DNA from: Mycolicibacterium frederiksbergense
Lineage (GTDB): Bacteria; Actinomycetota; Actinomycetes; Mycobacteriales; Mycobacteriaceae
Length of the DNA: 64,000 nt
NCBI RefSeq assembly: GCF_012223425.1
Contig: NZ_CP038799.1
Span: 4,076,249-4,140,248 of the forward strand
Reading direction: 5' to 3'
In this document: positions 49,473-57,631 of the stretch, piece by piece
Numbering within the stretch: position 1 is the stretch's first letter
Layout: the number at the start of each line of letters is the position of its first letter
Position numbers and translations under genes: made by a program
Notes under the pieces: generated by a model
Seen by the model: the letters and a program-made list of their open reading frames with translations, nothing else
Database searches by the model: none
Told to the model about the DNA's origin: nothing

Positions 49473-50870
49473 GTGCTGAAGCGACGACTCTGCGCCGGGG
49501 TGATGGCCGCGCTGACGGTCGGTTCGGTGGTCACGGCGTGCGGCGAGGCCGAGGACGGCGTCGTCATCAGCTACTACACACCGGCCAACGAGATGGCAAC
49601 GTTCACCGCGGTGGCCCAGAAGTGCAACGAGCAGCTCGGCGGCAGGTTCACCATCAAACAGGTTTCGTTGCCCAAGGGCGCCGATGATCAACGTCTGCAG
49701 CTGGCCCGCCGACTCACCGGCAACGACAAATCCCTGGACGTGATGGCCCTCGACGTGGTGTGGACGGCCGAATTCGCCGAAGCCGGTTGGGCGTTGCCGT
49801 TGTCCGACGATCCCGCGGGCCAGGCCGAATCCGATGCAGCAGCCAATACGCTGCCCGGGCCGCTGGAGACTGCCAAGTGGCAGGACAAACTGTATGCGGC
49901 GCCGATCACCACCAATACTCAATTGCTCTGGTACCGCGCAGATTTGATGTCCGCACCGCCGTCGAACTGGGATGCCATGGTGGCTGAGGCGAAGCGTCAG
50001 TACGCCGCGGGGGGCCCCAGTTGGATCGCTGTACAGGGCAAGCAGTACGAAGGTCTGGTCGTGTGGTTCAACACGCTGCTGGAAAGTGCCGGGGGCCAGG
50101 TGCTCTCCGATGACGGCAAGACCGTCACGCTGACCGACACCCCCGAGCACCGGGCGGCCACCGTCAAGGCACTGCAGATCATCAAAGACGTTGCCACCGC
50201 GCCGGGTGCGGACCCGTCGATCACCCAGACCGATGAGGGCACCGCACGCCTGGCGCTGGAACAGGGCAAAGCCGCGCTCGAGGTGAACTGGCCGTTCGTG
50301 CTGCCATCCATGCTGGAGAATGCCGTCAAGGGCGGCGTCGCGTTCCTGCCGCTCAACGAGGACCCCGCCCTGGCCGGCGCGATCAACGATTCCGGCAGCT
50401 TCTCGCCGACCGACGAGCAGTTCGACATCGCCTACGAGGCCAGCAAGAAGGTCTTCGGTTTCGCGCCGTTCCCGGGGGTGCGCGACGGTGAGCCGGCCCG
50501 GGTGACCCTGGGTGGTCTGAACCTGGCCGTCGGCAAGAACACCCAGCACAAGGCCGAGGCGTTCGAGGCCATCCGCTGCCTGCGCAATGTCGACAACCAG
50601 CGCTATACGTCGGTCGAGGGCGGTCTGCCCGCGGTGCGGGCGTCGCTGTATGACGACCCGGCGTTCCAGGAGAAGTACCCGCAGTACGAGATCATCCGTC
50701 AGCAGCTCACCAATGCCGCGGTGCGCCCGGCGACACCGGTGTACCAGGCAGTGTCGACCCGGATCTCCGCCGCGCTGGCGCCGATCACCGATATCGACCC
50801 CGAACGCACCGCTGATGAACTCGCCGTGCAGGTACAGAAGGCCATCGACGGCAAGGGGCTCATTCCGTGA
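49473..50870 (+). CDS. lpqY: Trehalose ABC transporter substrate-binding lipoprotein LpqY
   Basis: A 465-residue lipoprotein with a signal peptide ending in the lipobox VTAC (Cys23), followed by a bacterial extracellular solute-binding family 1 fold (VVISYYTPANEMATFTAVAQ; VMALDVVWTAEFAEAGW; KAALEVNWPFVLPSMLENA). Mycobacterial LpqY delivers trehalose, released from trehalose monomycolate by antigen-85 enzymes, to SugABC (family knowledge). GTG start with GGAGG 8 nt upstream. It is the first gene of the lpqY-sugABC operon; the next start overlaps its stop. Confidence 0.95.
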   Translation: MLKRRLCAGVMAALTVGSVVTACGEAEDGVVISYYTPANEMATFTAVAQKCNEQLGGRFTIKQVSLPKGADDQRLQLARRLTGNDKSLDVMALDVVWTAEFAEAGWALPLSDDPAGQAESDAAANTLPGPLETAKWQDKLYAAPITTNTQLLWYRADLMSAPPSNWDAMVAEAKRQYAAGGPSWIAVQGKQYEGLVVWFNTLLESAGGQVLSDDGKTVTLTDTPEHRAATVKALQIIKDVATAPGADPSITQTDEGTARLALEQGKAALEVNWPFVLPSMLENAVKGGVAFLPLNEDPALAGAINDSGSFSPTDEQFDIAYEASKKVFGFAPFPGVRDGEPARVTLGGLNLAVGKNTQHKAEAFEAIRCLRNVDNQRYTSVEGGLPAVRASLYDDPAFQEKYPQYEIIRQQLTNAAVRPATPVYQAVSTRISAALAPITDIDPERTADELAVQVQKAIDGKGLIP

Positions 50871-51766
50871 CGACCCAGACCCAGGGCAGCGATGACACGC
50901 GCGCCGAACGGCGGTTGGCCTTCTGGCTGATCAGCCCGGCCGTCTTCCTGATGCTCGCGGTGACGGCCTACCCGATCGTCTACGCCGTCTGGCTCAGCCT
51001 GCAGCGCTACAACCTGGCCGCGCCCGATGACGTCGAGTTCATCGGGCTGGAGAACTACCAGACGATTCTCACCGACCAGTACTGGTGGACGGCGTTCGCC
51101 GTGACGCTGGGCATCACCATCGTGTCGGTGGCCATCGAGTTCGCGCTCGGTATGGCCCTTGCACTGGTCATGCACCGCACCATCTTCGGCCGGGGAACGG
51201 TGCGCACCGCAATCCTGGTGCCCTACGGCATCGTGACCGTGGCGGCGTCCTACAGCTGGTACTACGCCTGGACGCCCGGCACCGGATACCTGGCCAACCT
51301 GCTGCCGACCGGCAGCGCGCCGCTGACCGAACAGCTTCCGTCGCTGGCGATCGTGGTGCTCGCCGAAGTGTGGAAGACCACGCCGTTCATGGCGCTGCTG
51401 CTGCTGGCCGGTCTGGCGCTGGTTCCGCAGGATCTGCTGAACGCGGCACAGGTCGACGGGGCCGGCGCCTGGAAGCGATTGACCAAGATCATCATTCCGC
51501 TGATCAAACCCGCCATCCTGGTGGCGCTGTTGTTCCGCACCCTGGACGCGTTCCGCATCTTCGACAACATCTATGTGCTGACCGGCGGCGCGAACGACAC
51601 CGGGTCGGTGTCGATCCTCGGTTACGACAACCTGTTCAAGGCGTTCAACCTCGGCTTGGGTTCGGCCATCAGCGTGCTGATATTCCTCTGCGTCGCGGTG
51701 ATCGCCTTCATCTTCATCAAGATCTTCGGTGCCTCAGCACCCGGCGCGGACGAGGAGGGCCGCTAG
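50867..51766 (+). CDS. sugA: Trehalose ABC transporter permease SugA
   Basis: A 299-residue membrane permease with six helices (LAFWLISPAVFLMLAVTAYP first). The EAA loop, which docks the ATPase, is recognisable in LVPQDLLNAAQVDGAGAWKR followed by LTKIIIPLIKP. The GTG overlaps the lpqY stop (GTGA). It forms the channel with SugB and is energised by SugC. The stop directly abuts the sugB ATG. Confidence 0.95.
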   Translation: MTTQTQGSDDTRAERRLAFWLISPAVFLMLAVTAYPIVYAVWLSLQRYNLAAPDDVEFIGLENYQTILTDQYWWTAFAVTLGITIVSVAIEFALGMALALVMHRTIFGRGTVRTAILVPYGIVTVAASYSWYYAWTPGTGYLANLLPTGSAPLTEQLPSLAIVVLAEVWKTTPFMALLLLAGLALVPQDLLNAAQVDGAGAWKRLTKIIIPLIKPAILVALLFRTLDAFRIFDNIYVLTGGANDTGSVSILGYDNLFKAFNLGLGSAISVLIFLCVAVIAFIFIKIFGASAPGADEEGR

Positions 51767-52603
51767 ATGGCGGAGAACGTGGGTGCCCGCCGCGCGACCG
51801 GTTGGGCTGTCATCAATGTCATCGTCGTGCTGTACGCCTTGTTCCCGGTGCTCTGGATCCTGTCCCTGTCGCTGAAGCCGACCTCAACGGTCAAGGACGG
51901 CAAGCTCATTCCGTCGGAGATCACCTTCGAGAACTACAAGGCCATCTTCGAGGGCAACATCTTCACCTCGGCGCTGGTCAACTCGATCGGCATCGGCCTG
52001 ATCACCACGTTGATCGCGGTCGTCATCGGCGGCATGGCCGCCTATGCGATCGCGCGGCTGGCCTTCCCCGGCAAGAAGGTTCTGGTCGGGGTGGCCCTGC
52101 TGATCGCGATGTTCCCCCAGATCTCCCTGGTGACACCGATCTTCAACATCGAGCGCCGGCTCGGACTGTTCGACACCTGGCCGGGCCTCATCATTCCCTA
52201 CATCACCTTCGCATTGCCGCTGGCGATCTACACCATGTCCGCGTTCTTCAAGGAGATCCCCTGGGATCTGGAGAAGGCCGCCAAGATGGACGGCGCCACG
52301 CCGGGGCAGGCCTTCCGCAAGGTGATCGCACCGCTGGCGGCGCCCGGCATCGTCACCGCGGGCATTCTGGTGTTCATCTTCGCGTGGAATGACCTGCTGC
52401 TCGCGCTGTCGTTGACGGCGACCGAGCGGGCGATCACCGCGCCGGTGGCGATCGCGAACTTCACCGGCAGCTCGCAGTTCGAGGAGCCGACCGGCTCGAT
52501 CGCGGCGGGCGCGATGGTCATCACCGTGCCGATCATCATCTTTGTGCTCATATTTCAGCGACGGATCGTGGCCGGGTTGACCTCCGGCGCGGTGAAGGGG
52601 TAA
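51767..52603 (+). CDS. sugB: Trehalose ABC transporter permease SugB
   Basis: A 278-residue second permease of the MalG type, with six helices (WAVINVIVVLYALFPVLWIL first) and the EAA motif in IPWDLEKAAKMDGATPGQAF followed by RKVIAPLAAPG. It starts immediately after sugA (TAGATG) and ends 3 nt before sugC, so the importer components are stoichiometrically coupled. Confidence 0.95.
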   Translation: MAENVGARRATGWAVINVIVVLYALFPVLWILSLSLKPTSTVKDGKLIPSEITFENYKAIFEGNIFTSALVNSIGIGLITTLIAVVIGGMAAYAIARLAFPGKKVLVGVALLIAMFPQISLVTPIFNIERRLGLFDTWPGLIIPYITFALPLAIYTMSAFFKEIPWDLEKAAKMDGATPGQAFRKVIAPLAAPGIVTAGILVFIFAWNDLLLALSLTATERAITAPVAIANFTGSSQFEEPTGSIAAGAMVITVPIIIFVLIFQRRIVAGLTSGAVKG

Positions 52604-52606
52604 TTC

Positions 52607-53782
52607 ATGGCCGAGATCGTGCTGGAGAACGTGTCCAAGAGTTACGCCGGCGGCGCGGCGGCGGTGAAGGACCTGTCGCTGACCATCGCCGACGGCGAAT
52701 TCATCATCCTGGTCGGACCGTCCGGGTGCGGTAAGTCGACCACCCTGAACATGATCGCGGGCCTGGAGGACATCAGCTCCGGAGACCTGCGCATCGGCGG
52801 TGAGCGGGTCAACGACAAGGCGCCCAAGGATCGCGACATCGCGATGGTGTTCCAGTCCTATGCGCTGTACCCACACATGACGGTTCGGCAGAACATCGCG
52901 TTCCCGTTGACCCTGGCCAAGCTCGGCAAGGATGAGATCGCCCGCAAGGTCGAAGAGACCGCGGGCATTCTCGATCTGGCCGAGCTGCTGGATCGCAAGC
53001 CCGGGCAGCTGTCCGGTGGGCAGCGTCAGCGCGTGGCGATGGGGCGGGCGATCGTCCGTAACCCCAAGGCCTTCCTGATGGACGAGCCGCTGTCCAACCT
53101 GGACGCCAAGCTGCGCGTGCAGATGCGTACCGAGATCGCGCGCCTGCAGGACCGGTTGGGCACCACCACGGTGTATGTCACCCACGATCAGACCGAGGCG
53201 ATGACGCTGGGGGACCGGGTGGTGGTGATGCTGGCCGGCGTGGCACAGCAGATCGGCACGCCCGAGGAGCTCTACAACACCCCGACCAATCTGTTCGTCG
53301 CCGGTTTCATCGGCTCGCCGGGCATGAACTTCTTCCCGGCGACGCTGACCGACGGTGGTATCAAGCTGCCGTTCGGTGACGAAGTGGTGCTCACCGATGA
53401 GGCGCAGCGGATCCTGGGGCAGCATCCCAAGCCCACCAACGTGATCGCCGGCCTGCGTCCCGAGCATTTCGACGACGCCGCGCTGGTCGATTCCTACACC
53501 CGCATCAAGGGTCTCACCTTCGAGGTGGACGTCGACCTGGTGGAGTCCCTGGGCGCGGACAAGTACCTGCATTTCCGCATCGAGGGGTCCGGGGCGAAAT
53601 CGGCTCAGCTCGCCGAACTGGCCGCCGAATCCGGTGCCGGCGAAAACGAGTTCGTGGCACGGGTTTCGGCGGACTCGAAGGTCTCTGCCGGCAAGAAGGC
53701 GGAGCTGGCGGTGGACACCTCCAAACTGATCATCTTCGACGGCGACACCGGGGTGAATCTGTCCATCCCGCCCGCCGGCTAG
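52607..53782 (+). CDS. sugC: Trehalose ABC transporter ATPase SugC
   Basis: A 391-residue MalK-type ATPase. Walker A GPSGCGKSTTLN (37-48), Q-loop MVFQSYALYPHMTV, signature LSGGQRQRVAMGRA, Walker B AFLMDEPLSNLDAKL, and H-loop YVTHDQTEAM. The C-terminal regulatory TOBE-type domain (about 240-391) is present (NVIAGLRPEHF). It powers trehalose import by LpqY-SugAB. Its stop shares a base with the GTG of the following SUFU-like gene. Confidence 0.95.
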   Translation: MAEIVLENVSKSYAGGAAAVKDLSLTIADGEFIILVGPSGCGKSTTLNMIAGLEDISSGDLRIGGERVNDKAPKDRDIAMVFQSYALYPHMTVRQNIAFPLTLAKLGKDEIARKVEETAGILDLAELLDRKPGQLSGGQRQRVAMGRAIVRNPKAFLMDEPLSNLDAKLRVQMRTEIARLQDRLGTTTVYVTHDQTEAMTLGDRVVVMLAGVAQQIGTPEELYNTPTNLFVAGFIGSPGMNFFPATLTDGGIKLPFGDEVVLTDEAQRILGQHPKPTNVIAGLRPEHFDDAALVDSYTRIKGLTFEVDVDLVESLGADKYLHFRIEGSGAKSAQLAELAAESGAGENEFVARVSADSKVSAGKKAELAVDTSKLIIFDGDTGVNLSIPPAG

Positions 53783-54375
53783 TGGTCGACGTACCAGCCG
53801 AGGTGCGCAACCGGCTGCGGGCGCACTTCACCGCGGCCGGTGTGCTCGGCGAGCCGGCCGAGGCGAGCGTCACCTTCCTGGGCGCGGACCGGATCTCGGT
53901 GCTGCGCTACGGACCCGACGGCGGCGGCGTCAACCACTTTGTCTCGGTGGGCTGTTCGCGTTATCCGATGGTGGACCCGACCAACTTCGTCACCGACACC
54001 GAGCACGGGCCGCGGGCCGAAGTGGTGGTGTCACTGCGGCCACCGAGCCCGGCCGGTCTGGCCCGGTCGATGGCGGTGTTGGCGGCCGCGCCGTCGGTGG
54101 AGGGTCTGGTGCTGGAACCCGACGCGCTGATCGATCTGAGCGGACCGCTGTTCGAGGGCGCGCCGTTCACCGCATTCCTGTTGGGCCCCAGCACCATCGA
54201 CGATGTCGCGCTGCCGGATCCGCTCTCCGACGTGACGATCCTGCAGGCCACCCCGATCACGCCGACGGAGGCGGCCTGGGTGCGGCTCAAGGGCGCCGAG
54301 GCGATGCGCGAGGCCTGGCGCACCGACGGCGTCGACGTCTTCGACGCGAACCGGCGGGCCTCCGAGCCGTCCTAG
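53782..54375 (+). CDS. Suppressor-of-fused (SUFU) domain-like protein
   Basis: A 197-residue protein resembling bacterial SUFU-domain proteins: ISVLRYGPDGGGVNHFVSVG followed by CSRYPMVDP in the first third, RAEVVVSLRPPSP in the middle, and TAFLLGPSTIDDVALPDPLS plus VTILQATPITPTEAAWVRLK toward the end. In bacteria this domain is often found in immunity proteins and uncharacterised proteins (family knowledge). The GTG overlaps the sugC stop by one base, which places it in the trehalose importer operon. Its role there is unknown. Confidence 0.82.
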   Translation: MVDVPAEVRNRLRAHFTAAGVLGEPAEASVTFLGADRISVLRYGPDGGGVNHFVSVGCSRYPMVDPTNFVTDTEHGPRAEVVVSLRPPSPAGLARSMAVLAAAPSVEGLVLEPDALIDLSGPLFEGAPFTAFLLGPSTIDDVALPDPLSDVTILQATPITPTEAAWVRLKGAEAMREAWRTDGVDVFDANRRASEPS

Positions 54376-54381
54376 GCCACG

Positions 54382-55488
54382 TCAGAGCCAGTGATTGCGC
54401 CGGAACGTCCGGTACAGCAGCGTGCACACGCCCAGCATGAGCAGCAGCACCGCCGGGTAGCCCCACGGCTGGTGTAGTTCGGGCATGTAGTCGAAGTTCA
54501 TCCCGTAGATGCCGGCCAGCGCGGTCGGCACCGCGGCGATCGCCACCCAGGCCGAGATCTTGCGCATATCGGTGTTCTGCTGCATCGAGACCTTGCCGAC
54601 CGCAGCCTGCACCAACGAGCTGAGCACCTCGTCATAGCCCTCGATGCGGTCGGCTGCCTTGATCGTGTGGTCGAGCACGTCGCGCATGTAGCGCCTGACC
54701 TCCTTGGAGATCAGGTCATTGTGATCGGTGGTGATGCGCTGCAGGTCGGTGGCCAGCGGGCTGACCGCCCGGCGAAGCTCGACGACCTCGCGCTTCATCA
54801 GGTAGATGTGCTCGATCTCGGTGGCGCTGTTGGGGGAGAAGACGTTCTCCTCCATCTCGTCGATATCCTTCTCGACGAGATCGGTGACGTCGAGGTAGTC
54901 GTCGACGACATGGTCGGCGATGGCGTGCATGACGGCGTACGGGCCCAGCTTGCAGCTCGTCGGGTTGGTGTCGATGTGCTTGCGCACCGTGGCGAGTCCA
55001 CCGTGCTCGCCGTGCCGAACCGTCACGACGAAATCGGCACCGACGAACACCATGATCTCGCCGGTCTCGACGATTTCGCGGGTCTTGGCCACCGAGTCGT
55101 GCGCCACGTACTTGACCGTCTTGAGCACCAGGAACAGCGTGTCGTCGTAGCGTTCCAGCTTGGGGCGCTGGTGGGCGTGCACCGCGTCCTCGACGGCCAA
55201 CTCGTGCAGACCGAACACCTCGGCCACGGCCTGCATCTGATGCTCGTCGGGTTCGTGCAGGCCGATCCAGACGAACGCGCTGCCGCCGCCGGCCTCGATC
55301 TCGTGCACCTTGTTCAGCGCCGCCGCGTGGGTGTATCTGCCCGGTAGGCGGACACCGTCGCAGTAGACGCCGCAGTCGACCATCGCCTGCGAAACCGGCA
55401 CATGGATGCCGGATGCGTCGGCAGCGGTAGTGACCCGGCGTCCCGCCGGCCTCAGCATCGACGGTGGCAGGGGGCGGAAAGACGGCAT
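54382..55488 (-). CDS. corA: CorA family magnesium/cobalt transporter
   Basis: About 368 residues. A long N-terminal cytoplasmic funnel with helices (KVHEIEAGGGSAFVWIGLHE, FGLHELAVEDAVHAHQRPKL) leads to two C-terminal membrane helices, the first ending with the signature YGMNF (GIYGMNFDYMPEL). It forms a pentameric Mg2+ channel. I chose the ATG at 55488 because GGAGG stands 5 nt before it; an ATG four codons upstream is an alternative. It corresponds to Rv1239c. Its end is 7 bp from the convergent SUFU-like gene. Confidence 0.94.
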   Translation of the reverse strand: MPSFRPLPPSMLRPAGRRVTTAADASGIHVPVSQAMVDCGVYCDGVRLPGRYTHAAALNKVHEIEAGGGSAFVWIGLHEPDEHQMQAVAEVFGLHELAVEDAVHAHQRPKLERYDDTLFLVLKTVKYVAHDSVAKTREIVETGEIMVFVGADFVVTVRHGEHGGLATVRKHIDTNPTSCKLGPYAVMHAIADHVVDDYLDVTDLVEKDIDEMEENVFSPNSATEIEHIYLMKREVVELRRAVSPLATDLQRITTDHNDLISKEVRRYMRDVLDHTIKAADRIEGYDEVLSSLVQAAVGKVSMQQNTDMRKISAWVAIAAVPTALAGIYGMNFDYMPELHQPWGYPAVLLLMLGVCTLLYRTFRRNHWL

Positions 55489-55606
55489 CGCGACCTCCAT
55501 CGTCTAGGGCCGCGACCGCGTGCCCCGTGGCCGAATGTTACTCGTCAGTCGCGTTTCCAACCTCTCACGGTCAGGGAACCGGTGCCTGTGAGTTCCTTGG
55601 GTGAAG

Positions 55607-55612
55607 TAACGT
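55607..55612 (+). promoter_or_regulatory. -10 box for leaderless malic enzyme transcript
   Basis: TAACGT is followed by exactly 7 nt and then GTG at 55620. This argues for that GTG, rather than the in-frame GTG at 55611, as translation start. No -35 box is assigned. Confidence 0.5.
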
Positions 55613-55619
55613 GACGGCC

Positions 55620-56789
55620 GTGTCGGAATTGGTCAAGACCCCACAGGTTGTCATTGATGACGCGGAGATCTTCGCGGCCCACGAGGGGGGCAAGCTCTCG
55701 GTCGAACTGAAGGAACCGCTGGACACCCAGCGTGCGCTTTCCATCGCCTACACCCCGGGCGTCGCTCAGGTGAGCCGCGCCATCGCCGCCGACGCCACCC
55801 TGGCCAAGAAGTACACCTGGGCGAACCGCCTGGTGGCCGTGGTCAGCGATGGCAGCGCGGTGCTCGGCCTCGGCGATATCGGCCCGGCGGCCTCGCTGCC
55901 GGTCATGGAGGGCAAGAGCGCGCTGTTCAAGACCTTCGGTGGGCTCAACTCCATCCCGATCGTGCTGGACACCAAGGATCCCGACGAGATCGTCGAGACG
56001 CTGATCCGGCTGCGGCCGACGTTCGGCGCGGTGAACCTGGAAGACATCTCCGCACCCCGGTGCTTCGAGATCGAGCGCCGCGTCATCGAGGCGTTGGACT
56101 GCCCGGTGATGCACGACGACCAGCACGGCACCGCCATCGTGGTGCTCGCCGCGCTGCTGGGTGCGGTCAAGGTGCTCGAGCGCGACATCCACGATCTCAA
56201 GGTCGTGGTGTCCGGCGCCGGTGCGGCCGGCGTCGCCTGCACCAACATCCTGATCAACAGCGGTATCAGCGACATCGTGGTGCTGGACAGCAAGGGCATC
56301 GTGGAGAGCGGTCGCAGCGACCTGAACTCCTTCAAGGCCGAACTGGCCCAGCGCACCAACCCGCGCGGGCTCACCGGCGGGGTGGCCGAGGCGCTCAGCG
56401 GCGCCGATGTCTTCCTGGGGGTTTCGGCGGGTCTGGTCCCCGAGGAGTTCATCGCGACGATGGCGCCGGGCGGCATCGTGTTCGCGCTGTCCAACCCCGA
56501 CCCGGAGATCCATCCCGACGCCGCGCGCAAGTACGCCTCGGTGGTGGCCACCGGTCGCAGCGACTTCCCGAATCAGATCAACAATGTGCTGGCCTTCCCC
56601 GGTGTGTTCCGGGGCGCGCTGGACGCCGGTGCGCGCCGCATCACCGAGGAGATGAAAGTCGCTGCCGCGCATGCGATTTTCTCGGTCGTCGGCGATGACC
56701 TGGCGACCGACCACATCGTGCCGAGCGCGCTGGACCCGCGGGTGGGTCCCGCGGTCGCCGCCGCGGTCGCGGAAGCCTCCGGCGTCTGA
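55620..56789 (+). CDS. mez: NAD(P)-dependent malic enzyme (short bacterial type)
   Basis: About 389 residues. It decarboxylates malate to pyruvate, linking the TCA cycle to glycolytic intermediates. The catalytic Tyr/Lys are in SIAYTPGVAQVSRAI and GKSALFKTFGG, metal ligands in NLEDISAPRCFEIE and VMHDDQHGTAIV, the nucleotide fold in VVVSGAGAAGVACTNIL, and the C-terminal segment SNPDPEIHPDAARKY is conserved. It sits where M. tuberculosis has mdh between corA and lpqZ (from memory). It differs from the longer (about 550 aa) Mez. GTG start at 55620 is favoured by the TAACGT box. Confidence 0.93.
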   Translation: MSELVKTPQVVIDDAEIFAAHEGGKLSVELKEPLDTQRALSIAYTPGVAQVSRAIAADATLAKKYTWANRLVAVVSDGSAVLGLGDIGPAASLPVMEGKSALFKTFGGLNSIPIVLDTKDPDEIVETLIRLRPTFGAVNLEDISAPRCFEIERRVIEALDCPVMHDDQHGTAIVVLAALLGAVKVLERDIHDLKVVVSGAGAAGVACTNILINSGISDIVVLDSKGIVESGRSDLNSFKAELAQRTNPRGLTGGVAEALSGADVFLGVSAGLVPEEFIATMAPGGIVFALSNPDPEIHPDAARKYASVVATGRSDFPNQINNVLAFPGVFRGALDAGARRITEEMKVAAAHAIFSVVGDDLATDHIVPSALDPRVGPAVAAAVAEASGV

Positions 56790-56802
56790 GATCCGGTCGA
56801 CG

Positions 56803-57630
56803 ATGCGGCGGTTGGCAGTCGCACTGGTCGCGCTGCTGATCGCCGGGTGCGCTGGGCAGGCGCCGCCACCGGCATCGGTGTCGGTCGGCGCCGACGGTCA
56901 GTCGGCGCTGCTCGCGCACCTGTATGCCGCCGCGCTGCGCTATTACGGCAGCCCGGCGCATGTGCAGAACACGCCGGATCCCTTGGCGGCGCTGGATTCC
57001 GGGGACGTCGACGTGGCACCGGCGTTGACCGGTGAGGTGCTGGCCCGGTTCGCGCCGGACGCACCGGCACGGTCGGCGGCCCAGGTGTACCGCGCCATGG
57101 TCGGAGCGCTCCCGGAAGGGCTGGGCGCCGGTGACTATGCCGACGGCGCATCCGACAAACCGGTCATCGCGGTGACCGGGCCGACCGCTGCGGACTGGGG
57201 TGCACGTGACGTCAGCGCGCTGATCACCCGCTGTGATGCGCTGAAACCCGGTGTCGTGGAAGGGGTTCGAGTGCCGGAGTCGTTCGGCACCTGTACGCCG
57301 GCCGCGCCCGAGGAGTTTTCCGACGCCGAGGCACTGTGGGCGGCGTTGCGCAGCGGCGCAATCGACATTGCCTGGACATCGGCGGCAGCACCGGATTTCC
57401 CCGAGGATCTGACCATGCTGGCGGACCGGACGGCACTGATCCGCGCCGAGAACGTGGTGCCGGTGTTCCGGCGGAACACCCTGAGCCAGATGCAGTTACG
57501 GTCGGTCAACGAACTGGCCGGTGTGCTCGACACCGACGCCCTGGCACAGCTGCGCGCCGAGGTGGCCGCCGGCGCCGAGCCGGGGGCGGTGGCCAACGCC
57601 TGGCTGGACACCCACCCGCTCGGTCACTAG
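56803..57630 (+). CDS. lpqZ: LpqZ, osmoprotectant-binding-like lipoprotein
   Basis: A 275-residue lipoprotein with a short signal peptide and lipobox LLIAGC (Cys16). The mature part resembles OpuAC/QAT-type solute-binding proteins: LLAHLYAAALRYYGSPAHVQ, LDSGDVDVAPALTGEVLARF, and SGAIDIAWTSAAAPDFPEDL. It corresponds to Rv1244. No permease or ATPase gene is linked, so the partner transporter is elsewhere or it acts alone. It follows malic enzyme by 13 bp and may share its transcript. Confidence 0.88.
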   Translation: MRRLAVALVALLIAGCAGQAPPPASVSVGADGQSALLAHLYAAALRYYGSPAHVQNTPDPLAALDSGDVDVAPALTGEVLARFAPDAPARSAAQVYRAMVGALPEGLGAGDYADGASDKPVIAVTGPTAADWGARDVSALITRCDALKPGVVEGVRVPESFGTCTPAAPEEFSDAEALWAALRSGAIDIAWTSAAAPDFPEDLTMLADRTALIRAENVVPVFRRNTLSQMQLRSVNELAGVLDTDALAQLRAEVAAGAEPGAVANAWLDTHPLGH

Positions 57631-57631
57631 A

